A stretch of DNA of 5,698 bases from Gammaproteobacteria bacterium (lineage in GTDB: Bacteria > Pseudomonadota > Gammaproteobacteria > UBA6429 > Thiohalophilaceae), in NCBI GenBank assembly GCA_013152045.1, contig JAADGZ010000267.1, forward strand, positions 1-5,698, written 5' to 3'. Within the stretch, counting starts at the first letter, position 1; the number at the start of each line of letters is the position of its first letter. Shown in pieces: positions 1 to 5,698 of this stretch. A program made the position numbers and the translations under genes. The notes beneath the pieces are model-generated. The model did not search any database. It worked only from the letters and a program-made list of their open reading frames with translations, and was not told the DNA's origin.

Positions 1-2
1 TT

Positions 3-1475
3 GTTGATGCGGTTTCCAACGAAAAGGGCGTTGACAAAAGCATAATCTTCGAAGCAATCGAGATTGCTTTGGCGACTGCAACCAAGAAGCGTTATACCAA
101 TGATGTCGATGTGCGTGTGGATATCGATCAGGAAACCGGTCATTACAAGACCTTTCGCCGCTGGGAAGTGGTGGAAGATGATGCCATGGATCAGCCTGAT
201 CATCAGACTACGCTGAGTGCGGCTCAGTATGAAAATCCAGATATGAATGTCGGTGATTTCGTCGAGGAAGAGATCGAATCGGTGAAGTTTGGGCGCATTG
301 CGGCACAGACGGCGAAGCAGGTTATTGTGCAGAAAGTGCGCGAAGCCGAACGCAAGCAGGTGGTGGAAGCGTATCGTGAACGTATCGGTGAACTGGTCAT
401 GGGTGTGGTCAAACGAGTGGAGCGCGGTAATGTTTATCTGGATCTGGGGGGTAATGCGGACGCGATTATTCCGCGTGAGGATATGATTCCACGCGAAGCT
501 ATTCGCACCGGCGATCGGGTGCGTGGTTACATGAAAGAAATTAATGAAGAGGTTCGGGGTCCGCAGCTGTTTGTCAGCCGCACGGCGCCGGAGTTTCTGA
601 TTGAGTTGTTTAAAATTGAAGTGCCGGAAGTGGGTGAAAACCTGATTGATATTCTTGGTGCTGCCCGTGATCAGGGTTCTCGCGCCAAGATTGCCGTGCG
701 CAGTAATGAAGCCCGGATCGACCCTGTCGGTGCCTGCGTCGGTATGCGCGGTTCGCGGGTGCAGGCGGTTTCCAACGAACTGGCGGGTGAGCGCATCGAT
801 ATCGTACTTTGGGATGAAAATGAGGCCCAGTTTGTTATCAATGCCATGTCGCCGGCGGTAGTCTCATCAATTGTGGTTAATGAAGATAACAAGAGCATGG
901 ATATCGCCGTGGCAGAAGATCAGCTGTCACTGGCTATTGGTCGTGGTGGTCAGAACGTCAAGTTGGCCAGTGAACTGACCGGTTGGACTTTGAATGTGAT
1001 GTCAGAAACGGATGCGGCGGAAAAATCCGACGTAGAAACGCAGAAGTCTCAGCAAATGTTTATGGACATGCTGGATGTGGATGAAGAAGTGGCGGTAATT
1101 CTGGTGCAGGAGGGATTCACCAGTATTGACGAAATTGCCTATGTACCCGTTAGCGAGATGTTGGCGATTGAGGAATTTGACGAGGATATCGTCGAGGAAC
1201 TACGCGGACGAGCCAAGGACATTCTTTTGACTCGCGCCATCAGTAGTGAAGAAGATTTAACCAGTATAGAGCCGGCTGATGATCTGCTCAAAATGGAAGG
1301 CATGACTAAAGATCTAGCCTACCAGATGGCGCACAACGGTATCGTTAGCATGGAGGATTTGGCTGAACAGTCAGTGGATGAACTACTGGAGATCGAAGGG
1401 CTTGATGAAGAGCTGGCGGCGAAATTGATTATGACCGCGCGTGAACCATGGTTTGCGGAAGAGCAGAGTAAATGA
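3..1475 (+). CDS. nusA: Transcription termination/antitermination factor NusA, 5'-truncated by the window edge
   Basis: NusA binds RNA polymerase and nascent RNA in the cytoplasm and modulates pausing, intrinsic termination and rRNA antitermination. The frame is open from base 3 and its first residues (VDAVSNEKG) align with about residue 9 of E. coli NusA, so roughly eight codons lie off the left edge. The TTG at 69 is an internal leucine, not the start. Counting from base 3 (490 residues in view), the order is: N-terminal RNA polymerase-binding domain to ~125; S1 domain ~129-194 (starting [11 protein letters not shown]); KH1 with its GMRG loop at 247-250 after [11 protein letters not shown]2 with GRGG at 313-316 (GRNG in E. 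coli as recalled); then two homologous acidic helical repeats at ~352-412 and ~426-486. Both repeats, near the usual ~495 residues in total, fit the gammaproteobacterial form. The family assignment is very secure. rimP would be expected upstream. infB follows after 28 bp, so cotranscription is likely. Confidence 0.98.
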   Translation, partial: VDAVSNEKGVDKSIIFEAIEIALATATKKRYTNDVDVRVDIDQETGHYKTFRRWEVVEDDAMDQPDHQTTLSAAQYENPDMNVGDFVEEEIESVKFGRIAAQTAKQVIVQKVREAERKQVVEAYRERIGELVMGVVKRVERGNVYLDLGGNADAIIPREDMIPREAIRTGDRVRGYMKEINEEVRGPQLFVSRTAPEFLIELFKIEVPEVGENLIDILGAARDQGSRAKIAVRSNEARIDPVGACVGMRGSRVQAVSNELAGERIDIVLWDENEAQFVINAMSPAVVSSIVVNEDNKSMDIAVAEDQLSLAIGRGGQNVKLASELTGWTLNVMSETDAAEKSDVETQKSQQMFMDMLDVDEEVAVILVQEGFTSIDEIAYVPVSEMLAIEEFDEDIVEELRGRAKDILLTRAISSEEDLTSIEPADDLLKMEGMTKDLAYQMAHNGIVSMEDLAEQSVDELLEIEGLDEELAAKLIMTAREPWFAEEQSK

Positions 1476-1489
1476 TTCTAGCCCATGGC

Positions 1490-1494
1490 AGGAG
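1490..1494 (+). promoter_or_regulatory. Ribosome binding site of infB (AGGAG)
   Basis: AGGAG lies 9 nt before the ATG at 1504. It decides the infB start. The frame is open upstream to a GTG at 1441, but that codon lies inside nusA, and the extra 21 residues it would add do not resemble IF2. The residues from 1504 ([13 protein letters not shown]) look like a normal IF2 N-terminus. Confidence 0.85.
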
Positions 1495-1503
1495 AATAAA
1501 TTT

Positions 1504-4029
1504 ATGGCTGATGTAACAGTCACACAATTTGCAGAAGTAGTAGGTATTTCGGTAGACCGGTTGCTGACCCAGTTAAAAGAAGCAGGTGTTAGCATTACCG
1601 ATGCAAATGCAAGTATAAACGATGCTGAAAAAATTAAATTGCTGAGTTTCTTACGCAATAAACATGGGTCAGATTCTGCTAATGAAGCAAAGACAGTTTC
1701 GCCTCGAAAAGTCACCTTAAACCGCAAGTCGACCAGTGAACTGAAACAGTCGGCAGGGCATGGCAAGTCCAAGTCGGTGGTGGTGGAAGTCCGCAAAAAA
1801 CGCACCTACGTCAAGCGTGAAGACGTCCAGGAAGATGAAACGGTTGCGGCGGAAAAGGCGAAACTTGAGAAAGAGAAGCTGCTGGCTGAGCAGCGCCAGC
1901 GCGAGGACGATGAAAAACGTCGGCAGCAGGAAATCGAAGCAAAGCGTCAGGCTGAAGAAGATGCTGAACGTGAAAAAGCACGTCGCCTAGAAGAAGAAAA
2001 ACGCAAGGCAGAAGAAAATAAAAAGGCAGAAGAAAGCAAAAAGGCGGCACCCGCGAGCAAGGCTAAGCCTGCCTCAGCGGAGCCAGCAGCTGATGCCCGC
2101 AATAAGCATAAAAAATCTGCCAAGCCTGATCGCGGCGGCGGCGATACCCGTTATGGACGCAAAGAGTTGCATGTTACGGCTGACAAGTCAGGCCGTCGCC
2201 GGAAAAAACCAAAACGTGTAGCGAGATCGGCTGTTTCTGCCGCTGGTGAACATGGATTTACCCGGCCAACCGCACCTATTGTGCATGAAGTTTCGATACC
2301 TGAAACTATCAGTGTGGGTGATCTGGCGCAGAAAATGTCGGTAAAAGCGGCAGAAGTTATCAAAGTACTCATGAATATGGGCTCCATGGTGACGATTAAC
2401 CAGGTGCTGGATCAAGATACCGCGACCTTGGTGGTTGAGGATATGGGTCACAAGGCTAAGTTGCTGGTAGAGGATGAACTTGAGACATCCCTGATTGATG
2501 ATAGCCAGGAAGGGGATAGAGTTTCCCGTGCGCCCGTGGTGACTATTATGGGTCATGTCGATCATGGCAAGACTTCACTGCTGGACTATATTCGGGAATC
2601 CCGGGTTGCTGCGGGTGAGTCCGGCGGCATTACCCAGCATATCGGTGCCTATCATGTGCATACCGATTCGGGTGATATTACTTTCCTTGATACTCCTGGC
2701 CATGCTGCATTTACCGCGATGCGTGCGCGCGGTGCCAAAGTCACCGATATTGTCATTCTGGTAGTAGCAGCGGATGACGGCGTGATGCCGCAAACGCGTG
2801 AGGCGATCCAGCATGCCCGCTCGGCAGAAGTACCGTTGATTATTGCGGTTAACAAAATTGATAAGGAAAATGCTGATCCGGACAGGGTAAAGAATGAATT
2901 GAGTCAGGAAGACGTGATCCCGGAAGACTGGGGTGGCGATACCATGTTTGTCAATGTCTCAGCGCATACCGGCGAAGGCGTGGATGCTCTGCTCGAAGCC
3001 GTGTCACTGCAGGCCGAAGTGCTGGAATTGAAAGCGATAGCCGATGGTCCAGCCCGTGGTTCGGTGGTGGAATCCCGACTGGACAAGGGTCGTGGTCCGG
3101 TAGCGACCATCCTGGTACAGAAAGGTACCCTGAATAAGGGCGATATTTTACTGGCTGGCCTGGAATATGGTCGGGTTCGCGCTATGCTCAATGATAAGGG
3201 TGAAATGGTGGACAGCGTGGGTCCTTCGATGCCGGTGGAAGTTCTGGGTTTATCCGGTACTCCGATGGCAGGCGATGAGGCCACGGTGGTGGAATCTGAA
3301 CGCAAGGCGCGTGAAGTGGCCATGTTCCGTCATAGCAAGTCGCGTGATGTCAAGCTGGCGCGCCAGCAGGCCGCCAAGCTGGAAAATATGTTTTCGCAGA
3401 TGGAATCAGGCGAAGTCAGTACCCTCAACATTCTGCTCAAAGCCGATGTACGGGGTTCCAGCGAAGCTATCTCGGATGCGCTCAACAATCTGTCAACCGA
3501 TGAAGTGAAGGTAAAAATCGTTTCCAGTGGTGTTGGCGGGATTAACGAATCTGATGTTAATCTGGCGGTGGCTGCCGGTGCGATTGTAATTGGCTTCAAT
3601 GTTCGCGCGGATGCGGTGGCCAAACGCTTGATCGACGAAGAGAGCGTAGATCTGCATTATTATAGTGTGATCTATGATCTTATTGATGATGTCAAAGCAG
3701 CCATGAGTGGTATGCTTTCGCCCGAAATCAGGGAACAGATTATCGGTCTGGCCGAAGTACGGGATGTTTTCCGCTCTCCCAAACTGGGCGCGATTGCTGG
3801 CTGTATGGTAACCGAGGGTCTGGTCAAGCGGCATAGTCCGATCCGTGTGTTGCGTGACAATGTGGTGATTTACGAAGGTGAGCTCGAATCTCTGCGTCGC
3901 TTCAAAGATGATGTCAACGAAGTCAAACAGGGTATGGAATGCGGTATCGGGGTGAAGAACTACAATGATGTTAAACCTGGCGATCAAATCGAAGTATTCG
4001 AAATGATCGAGGTTCAGCGCGAGCTATAA
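1504..4029 (+). CDS. infB: Translation initiation factor IF-2
   Basis: IF2 is the GTPase that places formyl-methionyl initiator tRNA in the 30S P site and promotes 50S joining. The 841-residue product (890 in E. coli) has, in order: an IF2_N domain at ~1-50; a highly charged Lys/Glu/Arg/Gln segment at ~106-180, probably a long helix; a basic, disordered-looking stretch (~180-250); a second IF2_N-like domain (~260-320, [18 protein letters not shown]); and the G domain. G-domain motifs are G1 GHVDHGKT at 350-357, G2 GGITQHIG from 374, G3 DTPGH at 396-400, G4 NKID at 450-453 and G5 SAHTGEG from 486. All nucleotide-binding motifs are intact. Domains II, III, C1 and C2 follow; C2 carries [18 protein letters not shown] near the end and binds fMet-tRNA in the family. 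E. coli also makes shorter IF2 forms from internal starts; I saw no internal start with a convincing ribosome binding site here. The gene probably shares a transcript with nusA. Confidence 0.98.
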   Translation: MADVTVTQFAEVVGISVDRLLTQLKEAGVSITDANASINDAEKIKLLSFLRNKHGSDSANEAKTVSPRKVTLNRKSTSELKQSAGHGKSKSVVVEVRKKRTYVKREDVQEDETVAAEKAKLEKEKLLAEQRQREDDEKRRQQEIEAKRQAEEDAEREKARRLEEEKRKAEENKKAEESKKAAPASKAKPASAEPAADARNKHKKSAKPDRGGGDTRYGRKELHVTADKSGRRRKKPKRVARSAVSAAGEHGFTRPTAPIVHEVSIPETISVGDLAQKMSVKAAEVIKVLMNMGSMVTINQVLDQDTATLVVEDMGHKAKLLVEDELETSLIDDSQEGDRVSRAPVVTIMGHVDHGKTSLLDYIRESRVAAGESGGITQHIGAYHVHTDSGDITFLDTPGHAAFTAMRARGAKVTDIVILVVAADDGVMPQTREAIQHARSAEVPLIIAVNKIDKENADPDRVKNELSQEDVIPEDWGGDTMFVNVSAHTGEGVDALLEAVSLQAEVLELKAIADGPARGSVVESRLDKGRGPVATILVQKGTLNKGDILLAGLEYGRVRAMLNDKGEMVDSVGPSMPVEVLGLSGTPMAGDEATVVESERKAREVAMFRHSKSRDVKLARQQAAKLENMFSQMESGEVSTLNILLKADVRGSSEAISDALNNLSTDEVKVKIVSSGVGGINESDVNLAVAAGAIVIGFNVRADAVAKRLIDEESVDLHYYSVIYDLIDDVKAAMSGMLSPEIREQIIGLAEVRDVFRSPKLGAIAGCMVTEGLVKRHSPIRVLRDNVVIYEGELESLRRFKDDVNEVKQGMECGIGVKNYNDVKPGDQIEVFEMIEVQREL
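2005..2040 (+). repeat. Two 18-bp tandem units inside the infB linker
   Basis: Two adjacent in-frame 18-bp units encode KAEENK and KAEESK and differ at 2 of 18 bases. A third, partial unit (KA) begins at 2041. They lie at the end of the charged linker of IF2, a segment known to vary in length between species, and look like a local slippage or duplication product that keeps the reading frame. Confidence 0.7.
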
Positions 4030-4045
4030 CCGGCAATCATTATCT
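4010..4045 (+). repeat. Direct repeat copy 1, spanning the infB stop codon
   Basis: These 36 bp include the last codons of infB (VQREL and the TAA) and 16 bp beyond. They match 4119-4155 at 33 of 37 aligned positions with a single 1-base gap; the 3' half, GGCAATCATTATCT, is identical. The copies start 109 bp apart and bracket two hairpins. A match of this length and quality is unlikely by chance, so a duplication is inferred. Confidence 0.8.
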
Positions 4046-4048
4046 TCA

Positions 4049-4079
4049 ACGCATTCCCACAGTTTCCGTGGGAATGCGT
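4049..4079 (+). repeat. Perfect 12-bp-stem hairpin, REP-like palindrome (first of a pair)
   Basis: ACGCATTCCCAC at 4049-4060 is perfectly complementary to GTGGGAATGCGT at 4068-4079, with a 7-nt loop. No T-run follows (the next bases are ATTACC), so it does not look like an intrinsic terminator. With the second palindrome 10 bp downstream, which shares the TTCCC/GGGAA core, it resembles the paired palindromes scattered through intergenic regions of many proteobacteria (REP-like elements). That resemblance is from memory; repetition cannot be shown within this window. In the transcript it could block 3' exonucleases or serve as a processing site between infB and rbfA. Confidence 0.65.
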
Positions 4080-4089
4080 ATTACCTATG

Positions 4090-4113
4090 GGTTCCCTCGC
4101 GAGTATGGGAACC
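4090..4113 (+). repeat. Second REP-like hairpin (7-bp stem)
   Basis: GGTTCCC at 4090-4096 pairs with GGGAACC at 4107-4113 around a 10-nt loop. The loop overlaps the 8-bp palindrome CTCGCGAG at 4096-4103. No T-run follows (the next bases are AGAAAAGG), so an intrinsic terminator on the + strand is unlikely. It sits 10 bp after the first hairpin, and both lie between the two direct repeat copies. Confidence 0.55.
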
Positions 4114-4118
4114 AGAAA

Positions 4119-4155
4119 AGGTTCAACGCGAGCTTATAGCTGGCAATCATTATCT
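4119..4155 (+). repeat. Direct repeat copy 2, relic of the infB 3' end upstream of rbfA
   Basis: This is the second copy of the 4010-4045 sequence, with one inserted T and three substitutions. Read from 4121 it still spells VQREL, as at the end of IF2, but the inserted T moves the stop out of frame and the reading continues IAG. It ends 21 bp before the rbfA ATG and therefore forms most of the immediate rbfA leader. Confidence 0.8.
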
Positions 4156-4176
4156 ATTTAACGACAGTACTTTCTC

Positions 4177-4584
4177 ATGCCCAAAGACTTTAGCCGTAGC
4201 CGCCGAGTAGGTGAACAGATTCAGCGTGAGCTGGCGGTTCTCATTCAGCAGGAAATCAAGGATCCGCGCCTGGGAATGGTAACGGTGTCGGCGGTGGATG
4301 TGTCGCGTGATTTGTCGGTGGCCAAAGTATTTGTCACCGTGTTCGATGAAGAACATGATATGACGCAAACGCTGGATGTGCTGAATCGTGCGGCTGGTTT
4401 TCTGCGTCATTGGTTGGGCAAAGGGATGAGCCTGCGTAGCGTACCGACGTTAAAATTTATCTATGATGCCTCGGTTAGCAATGGTAATCGCTTATCCAGT
4501 TTGATTGATCAAGCTGTGACCTCCGATCATGATAAACATCAGGAGCAGGATTTAGAGGCTCCAGAACAACCGGATCAGGATTAG
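4177..4584 (+). CDS. rbfA: 30S ribosome-binding factor RbfA
   Basis: RbfA is a small cytoplasmic KH-fold protein that binds immature 30S subunits, helps mature the 5' end of 16S rRNA and is needed for cold adaptation in E. coli. The 135-residue product (133 in E. coli) has the family N-terminus with RRVGEQIQRELA, then QQEIKDPRLGMVTVSAVDVSRDL at residues 24-46 (EIKDPRLG 26-33). The KH-type helix-turn contains AAG at 72-74 followed by FLRHWLGK, then RSVPTLKFIYD. The C-terminal ~20 residues are acidic and Gln-rich and look disordered, as is usual in RbfA. The ATG at 4177 gives the expected N-terminus, yet the 25 bases before it contain no purine-rich Shine-Dalgarno sequence. The gene is 147 bp from infB and 8 bp from truB, so it is probably translated from the infB-truB transcript. 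Confidence 0.97.
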   Translation: MPKDFSRSRRVGEQIQRELAVLIQQEIKDPRLGMVTVSAVDVSRDLSVAKVFVTVFDEEHDMTQTLDVLNRAAGFLRHWLGKGMSLRSVPTLKFIYDASVSNGNRLSSLIDQAVTSDHDKHQEQDLEAPEQPDQD

Positions 4585-4592
4585 GCAGTTTC

Positions 4593-5516
4593 ATGGCTCG
4601 ACGCAGACGCAACAAAGGTCGCAATATTAACGGCATTCTTTTACTCGACAAGCCGATAGGTATGACCTCGAATGCCGCTTTACAACGGGTCAAGCGATTA
4701 TTCAATGCCAATAAGGCGGGGCATACCGGCAATCTGGATCCCATGGCCAGTGGTTTGTTGCCTATTTGCCTGGGTGAGGCTACCAAGGTCTCCGGTTTTT
4801 TACTGGATTCCGATAAGCACTATACCGGTACCTGCAAACTGGGTGAGCGTACGGATTCTGGCGATGCCGATGGTGTAGTGGTTGAAACCCGGCCAGTGGC
4901 AGAGTACAGCGAGGCGCGCATCCGCGAGGTCTTCAATCAGTTTATGGGGGAGATTAGTCAGATTCCACCCATGCATTCAGCTATCAAGGTGAATGGTCAG
5001 CCTCTGTACAAGTTGGCGCACCAAGGGATTGAGATCGAACGTAAGCCACGCCAGGTCAACATTTTTAGCCTTGAATTGCTGCGCCAGACTAGTGACGAGC
5101 TGGACATTGATGTGCGCTGCTCGAAAGGCACCTATATTCGCACGTTGGTGCAGGATATTGGTGAAGAACTAGGTTGTGGGGCGCACCTGAATGCCTTACG
5201 GCGCACGGGCGCAGGTCCGTTTGAAATAGAAAATAGTACCACCTTGGCAGAATTGGAACAGCTGGCTGAAGAAAAAGACTTTGCGGTCATGGATGCTCGC
5301 CTGTTGCCTATGGAATATGCGCTGGCAGACTGGCCTCAGCTGATTTTAACGCGGGACAGTACGCATTATCTGCGCCAAGGGCAGGCGGTACAGGTGCCCA
5401 AAGCACCAACGCGCGGCTGGGTTTGCCTGTTTGCCGATGATGATCGTTTTCTCGGTGTAGGTCAGATTTTAGGCGATGGCCGAGTCGCGCCCCGGCGATT
5501 GATAAACCTAGCCTAA
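4593..5516 (+). CDS. truB: tRNA pseudouridine(55) synthase TruB
   Basis: TruB isomerises uridine 55 in the T-loop of tRNAs to pseudouridine and also acts as a tRNA folding chaperone. The 307-residue product (314 in E. coli) starts with an Arg-rich segment followed by NGILLLDKPIGMTS. The catalytic motif GHTGNLDP places the nucleophilic aspartate at D49 (D48 in E. coli). The active-site tyrosine is Y77 in DKHY, followed by KLGERTDSGDADG. CSKGTYIRTL at 176-185 carries the conserved Arg (R183), and the RNA-binding region continues with LGCGAHLNALRRTGAGPF. The C-terminal ~60 residues form the PUA-like domain (RQGQAVQVPKAP to GDGRVAPRRL). All catalytic residues I can recognise are present. The start is 8 bp after the rbfA stop. 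Only a weak AGG (4583-4585, overlapping that stop) lies 7 nt before the ATG, so translational coupling to rbfA is plausible. Confidence 0.98.
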   Translation: MARRRRNKGRNINGILLLDKPIGMTSNAALQRVKRLFNANKAGHTGNLDPMASGLLPICLGEATKVSGFLLDSDKHYTGTCKLGERTDSGDADGVVVETRPVAEYSEARIREVFNQFMGEISQIPPMHSAIKVNGQPLYKLAHQGIEIERKPRQVNIFSLELLRQTSDELDIDVRCSKGTYIRTLVQDIGEELGCGAHLNALRRTGAGPFEIENSTTLAELEQLAEEKDFAVMDARLLPMEYALADWPQLILTRDSTHYLRQGQAVQVPKAPTRGWVCLFADDDRFLGVGQILGDGRVAPRRLINLA

Positions 5517-5518
5517 AT

Positions 5519-5546
5519 TCGGCGTAATTCTAGCGAAATTAGCCGA
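5519..5546 (+). terminator. Possible weak terminator or attenuator after truB
   Basis: TCGGC (5519-5523) and TAATT (5525-5529) pair with AATTA (5537-5541) and GCCGA (5542-5546), giving a 10-bp stem with one bulged G and a 7-nt loop. It starts 2 bp after the truB stop. Only TTT followed by CCCC comes next, so it is a poor match to an intrinsic terminator. It may allow partial readthrough into rpsO or act as an mRNA 3'-end stabiliser. Confidence 0.35.
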
Positions 5547-5562
5547 TTTCCCCGGAATTAGC

Positions 5563-5592
5563 TTGTCTCAGGTGCCTGCGCGCAGGTAGAAT
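5563..5592 (+). promoter_or_regulatory. Predicted sigma70-type promoter for rpsO
   Basis: TTGTCT (5563-5568, 4 of 6 to TTGACA) and TAGAAT (5587-5592, 5 of 6 to TATAAT) are separated by 18 bp. The G+C-rich ACGCGC after the -10 box is typical of stringently controlled promoters, which would suit a ribosomal protein gene. Transcription would start near 5599-5601, giving a leader of about 42 nt. E. coli also has a promoter between truB and rpsO, so the position agrees with what is known. No experiment supports it here. Confidence 0.6.
5575..5586. repeat. Perfect 12-bp palindrome in the rpsO promoter spacer
   Basis: CCTGCGCGCAGG is its own reverse complement and directly abuts the predicted -10 box. 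CAGG at 5569-5572 could pair with CCTG at 5575-5578 instead, so two exclusive foldings exist in a readthrough transcript. It could be a protein-binding site or a chance G+C-rich palindrome. Confidence 0.5.
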
Positions 5593-5630
5593 ACGCGCTT
5601 TCTTTGTTTCACCAATTTTTATGTAATTAC

Positions 5631-5635
5631 AGGAG
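5631..5635 (+). promoter_or_regulatory. Ribosome binding site of rpsO (AGGAG)
   Basis: AGGAG lies 6 nt before the ATG at 5642. It is one of the two strong Shine-Dalgarno sequences in the window, fitting a highly expressed ribosomal protein gene. Confidence 0.85.
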
Positions 5636-5641
5636 CTTGCG

Positions 5642-5698
5642 ATGTCAATTAATGCCGAAAGCAAGGCGAACATCGTTTCAAACTATCAGCGTTCAGGC
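5642..5698 (+). CDS. rpsO: 30S ribosomal protein S15, 3'-truncated by the window edge
   Basis: S15 binds 16S rRNA directly early in 30S assembly and contributes to a bridge with the 50S subunit. Only 19 codons are in view (MSINAESKANIVSNYQRSG). They match the S15 N-terminal helix pattern (E. coli MSLSTEATAKIVSEF), and the family's DTGS motif would be expected just past the edge. The strong AGGAG, the short distance after truB and the conserved gene order support the call. The family is about 89 residues, so roughly 70 codons are missing. In E. coli S15 represses its own translation through an mRNA pseudoknot over the start; I could not identify an equivalent fold in the part seen. pnp is the usual next gene. 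Confidence 0.92.
   Translation, partial: MSINAESKANIVSNYQRSG

Noticed and set aside
69..71. TTG at 69 as the nusA start
   Set aside because: The same frame is open to base 3, and the residues upstream of 69 match the conserved NusA N-terminus, so the real start is off the left edge.
1441..1503. GTG at 1441 as an upstream infB start adding 21 residues
   Set aside because: It lies within nusA, the added residues do not look like IF2, and the ATG at 1504 has a good AGGAG 9 nt upstream and gives the family N-terminus.
1383..1805. Open frame on the - strand across the nusA-infB junction
   Set aside because: It is antisense to two conserved coding regions and its product has no recognisable domain.
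2188..3987. Long open frames on the - strand opposite infB (e.g. 2188-2565, 2904-3323, 3493-3987)
   Set aside because: They lie wholly antisense to a strongly conserved gene, their products are rich in odd residue runs and resemble no family I know, and they look like by-products of infB codon use.
4049..4113. The hairpin pair as a Rho-independent terminator of infB
   Set aside because: Neither stem is followed by a run of T, and termination here would cut off rbfA and truB, for which no clear promoter is visible in the spacer.
4119..4176. A promoter for rbfA in the A/T-rich bases TTATCTATTTAA
   Set aside because: No acceptable -35 box lies 16-18 bp upstream of any TATAAT-like hexamer.
5621..5626. 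ATG-TAA start-stop minimal frame in the rpsO leader
   Set aside because: There is no ribosome binding site before it, and a start-stop pair is expected by chance in A/T-rich sequence.
5624..5651. TAATT/AATTA pairing around the rpsO ribosome binding site as an S15 autoregulatory fold
   Set aside because: The stem is only five A/T pairs and the window ends too soon to test for the pseudoknot known in E. coli.

Overview
The window is a stretch of the conserved bacterial transcription/translation operon, all on the + strand, in the order nusA (5' end cut off by the window), infB, rbfA, truB and rpsO (only the first 19 codons present). The proteins most resemble gammaproteobacterial versions. NusA carries both C-terminal acidic repeats, IF2 has the long charged linker and two IF2_N-type segments, and the gene order matches the Escherichia coli nusA-infB-rbfA-truB-rpsO cluster. 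Base composition looks moderate. The genus cannot be named from the sequence alone, so the gammaproteobacterial placement is an inference from remembered protein similarity.

Layout: positions 3-1475 are nusA, entering from the left edge. After a 28-bp gap with a good ribosome binding site, infB runs 1504-4029. Positions 4030-4176 are a 147-bp spacer, the least ordinary part of the window. It holds two strong adjacent hairpins, and these are flanked by two imperfect copies of a ~37-bp sequence, the first copy being the end of infB itself. rbfA (4177-4584) follows with no visible Shine-Dalgarno sequence, then truB (4593-5516) only 8 bp later. The 125-bp truB-rpsO gap holds a bulged hairpin that could be a weak terminator, a sigma70-like promoter with a perfect 12-bp palindrome in its spacer, and a strong ribosome binding site for rpsO (5642 to the right edge).

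The genes work together in making and using ribosomes. NusA acts on RNA polymerase in pausing, termination and rRNA antitermination. IF2 brings initiator tRNA to the ribosome, RbfA matures the 30S subunit, TruB makes pseudouridine 55 in tRNA, and S15 is a primary-binding 30S protein. I see no undescribed biological system here. The observations most worth checking are the duplicated infB 3' end around the REP-like hairpins, and the missing rbfA ribosome binding site just downstream of it.
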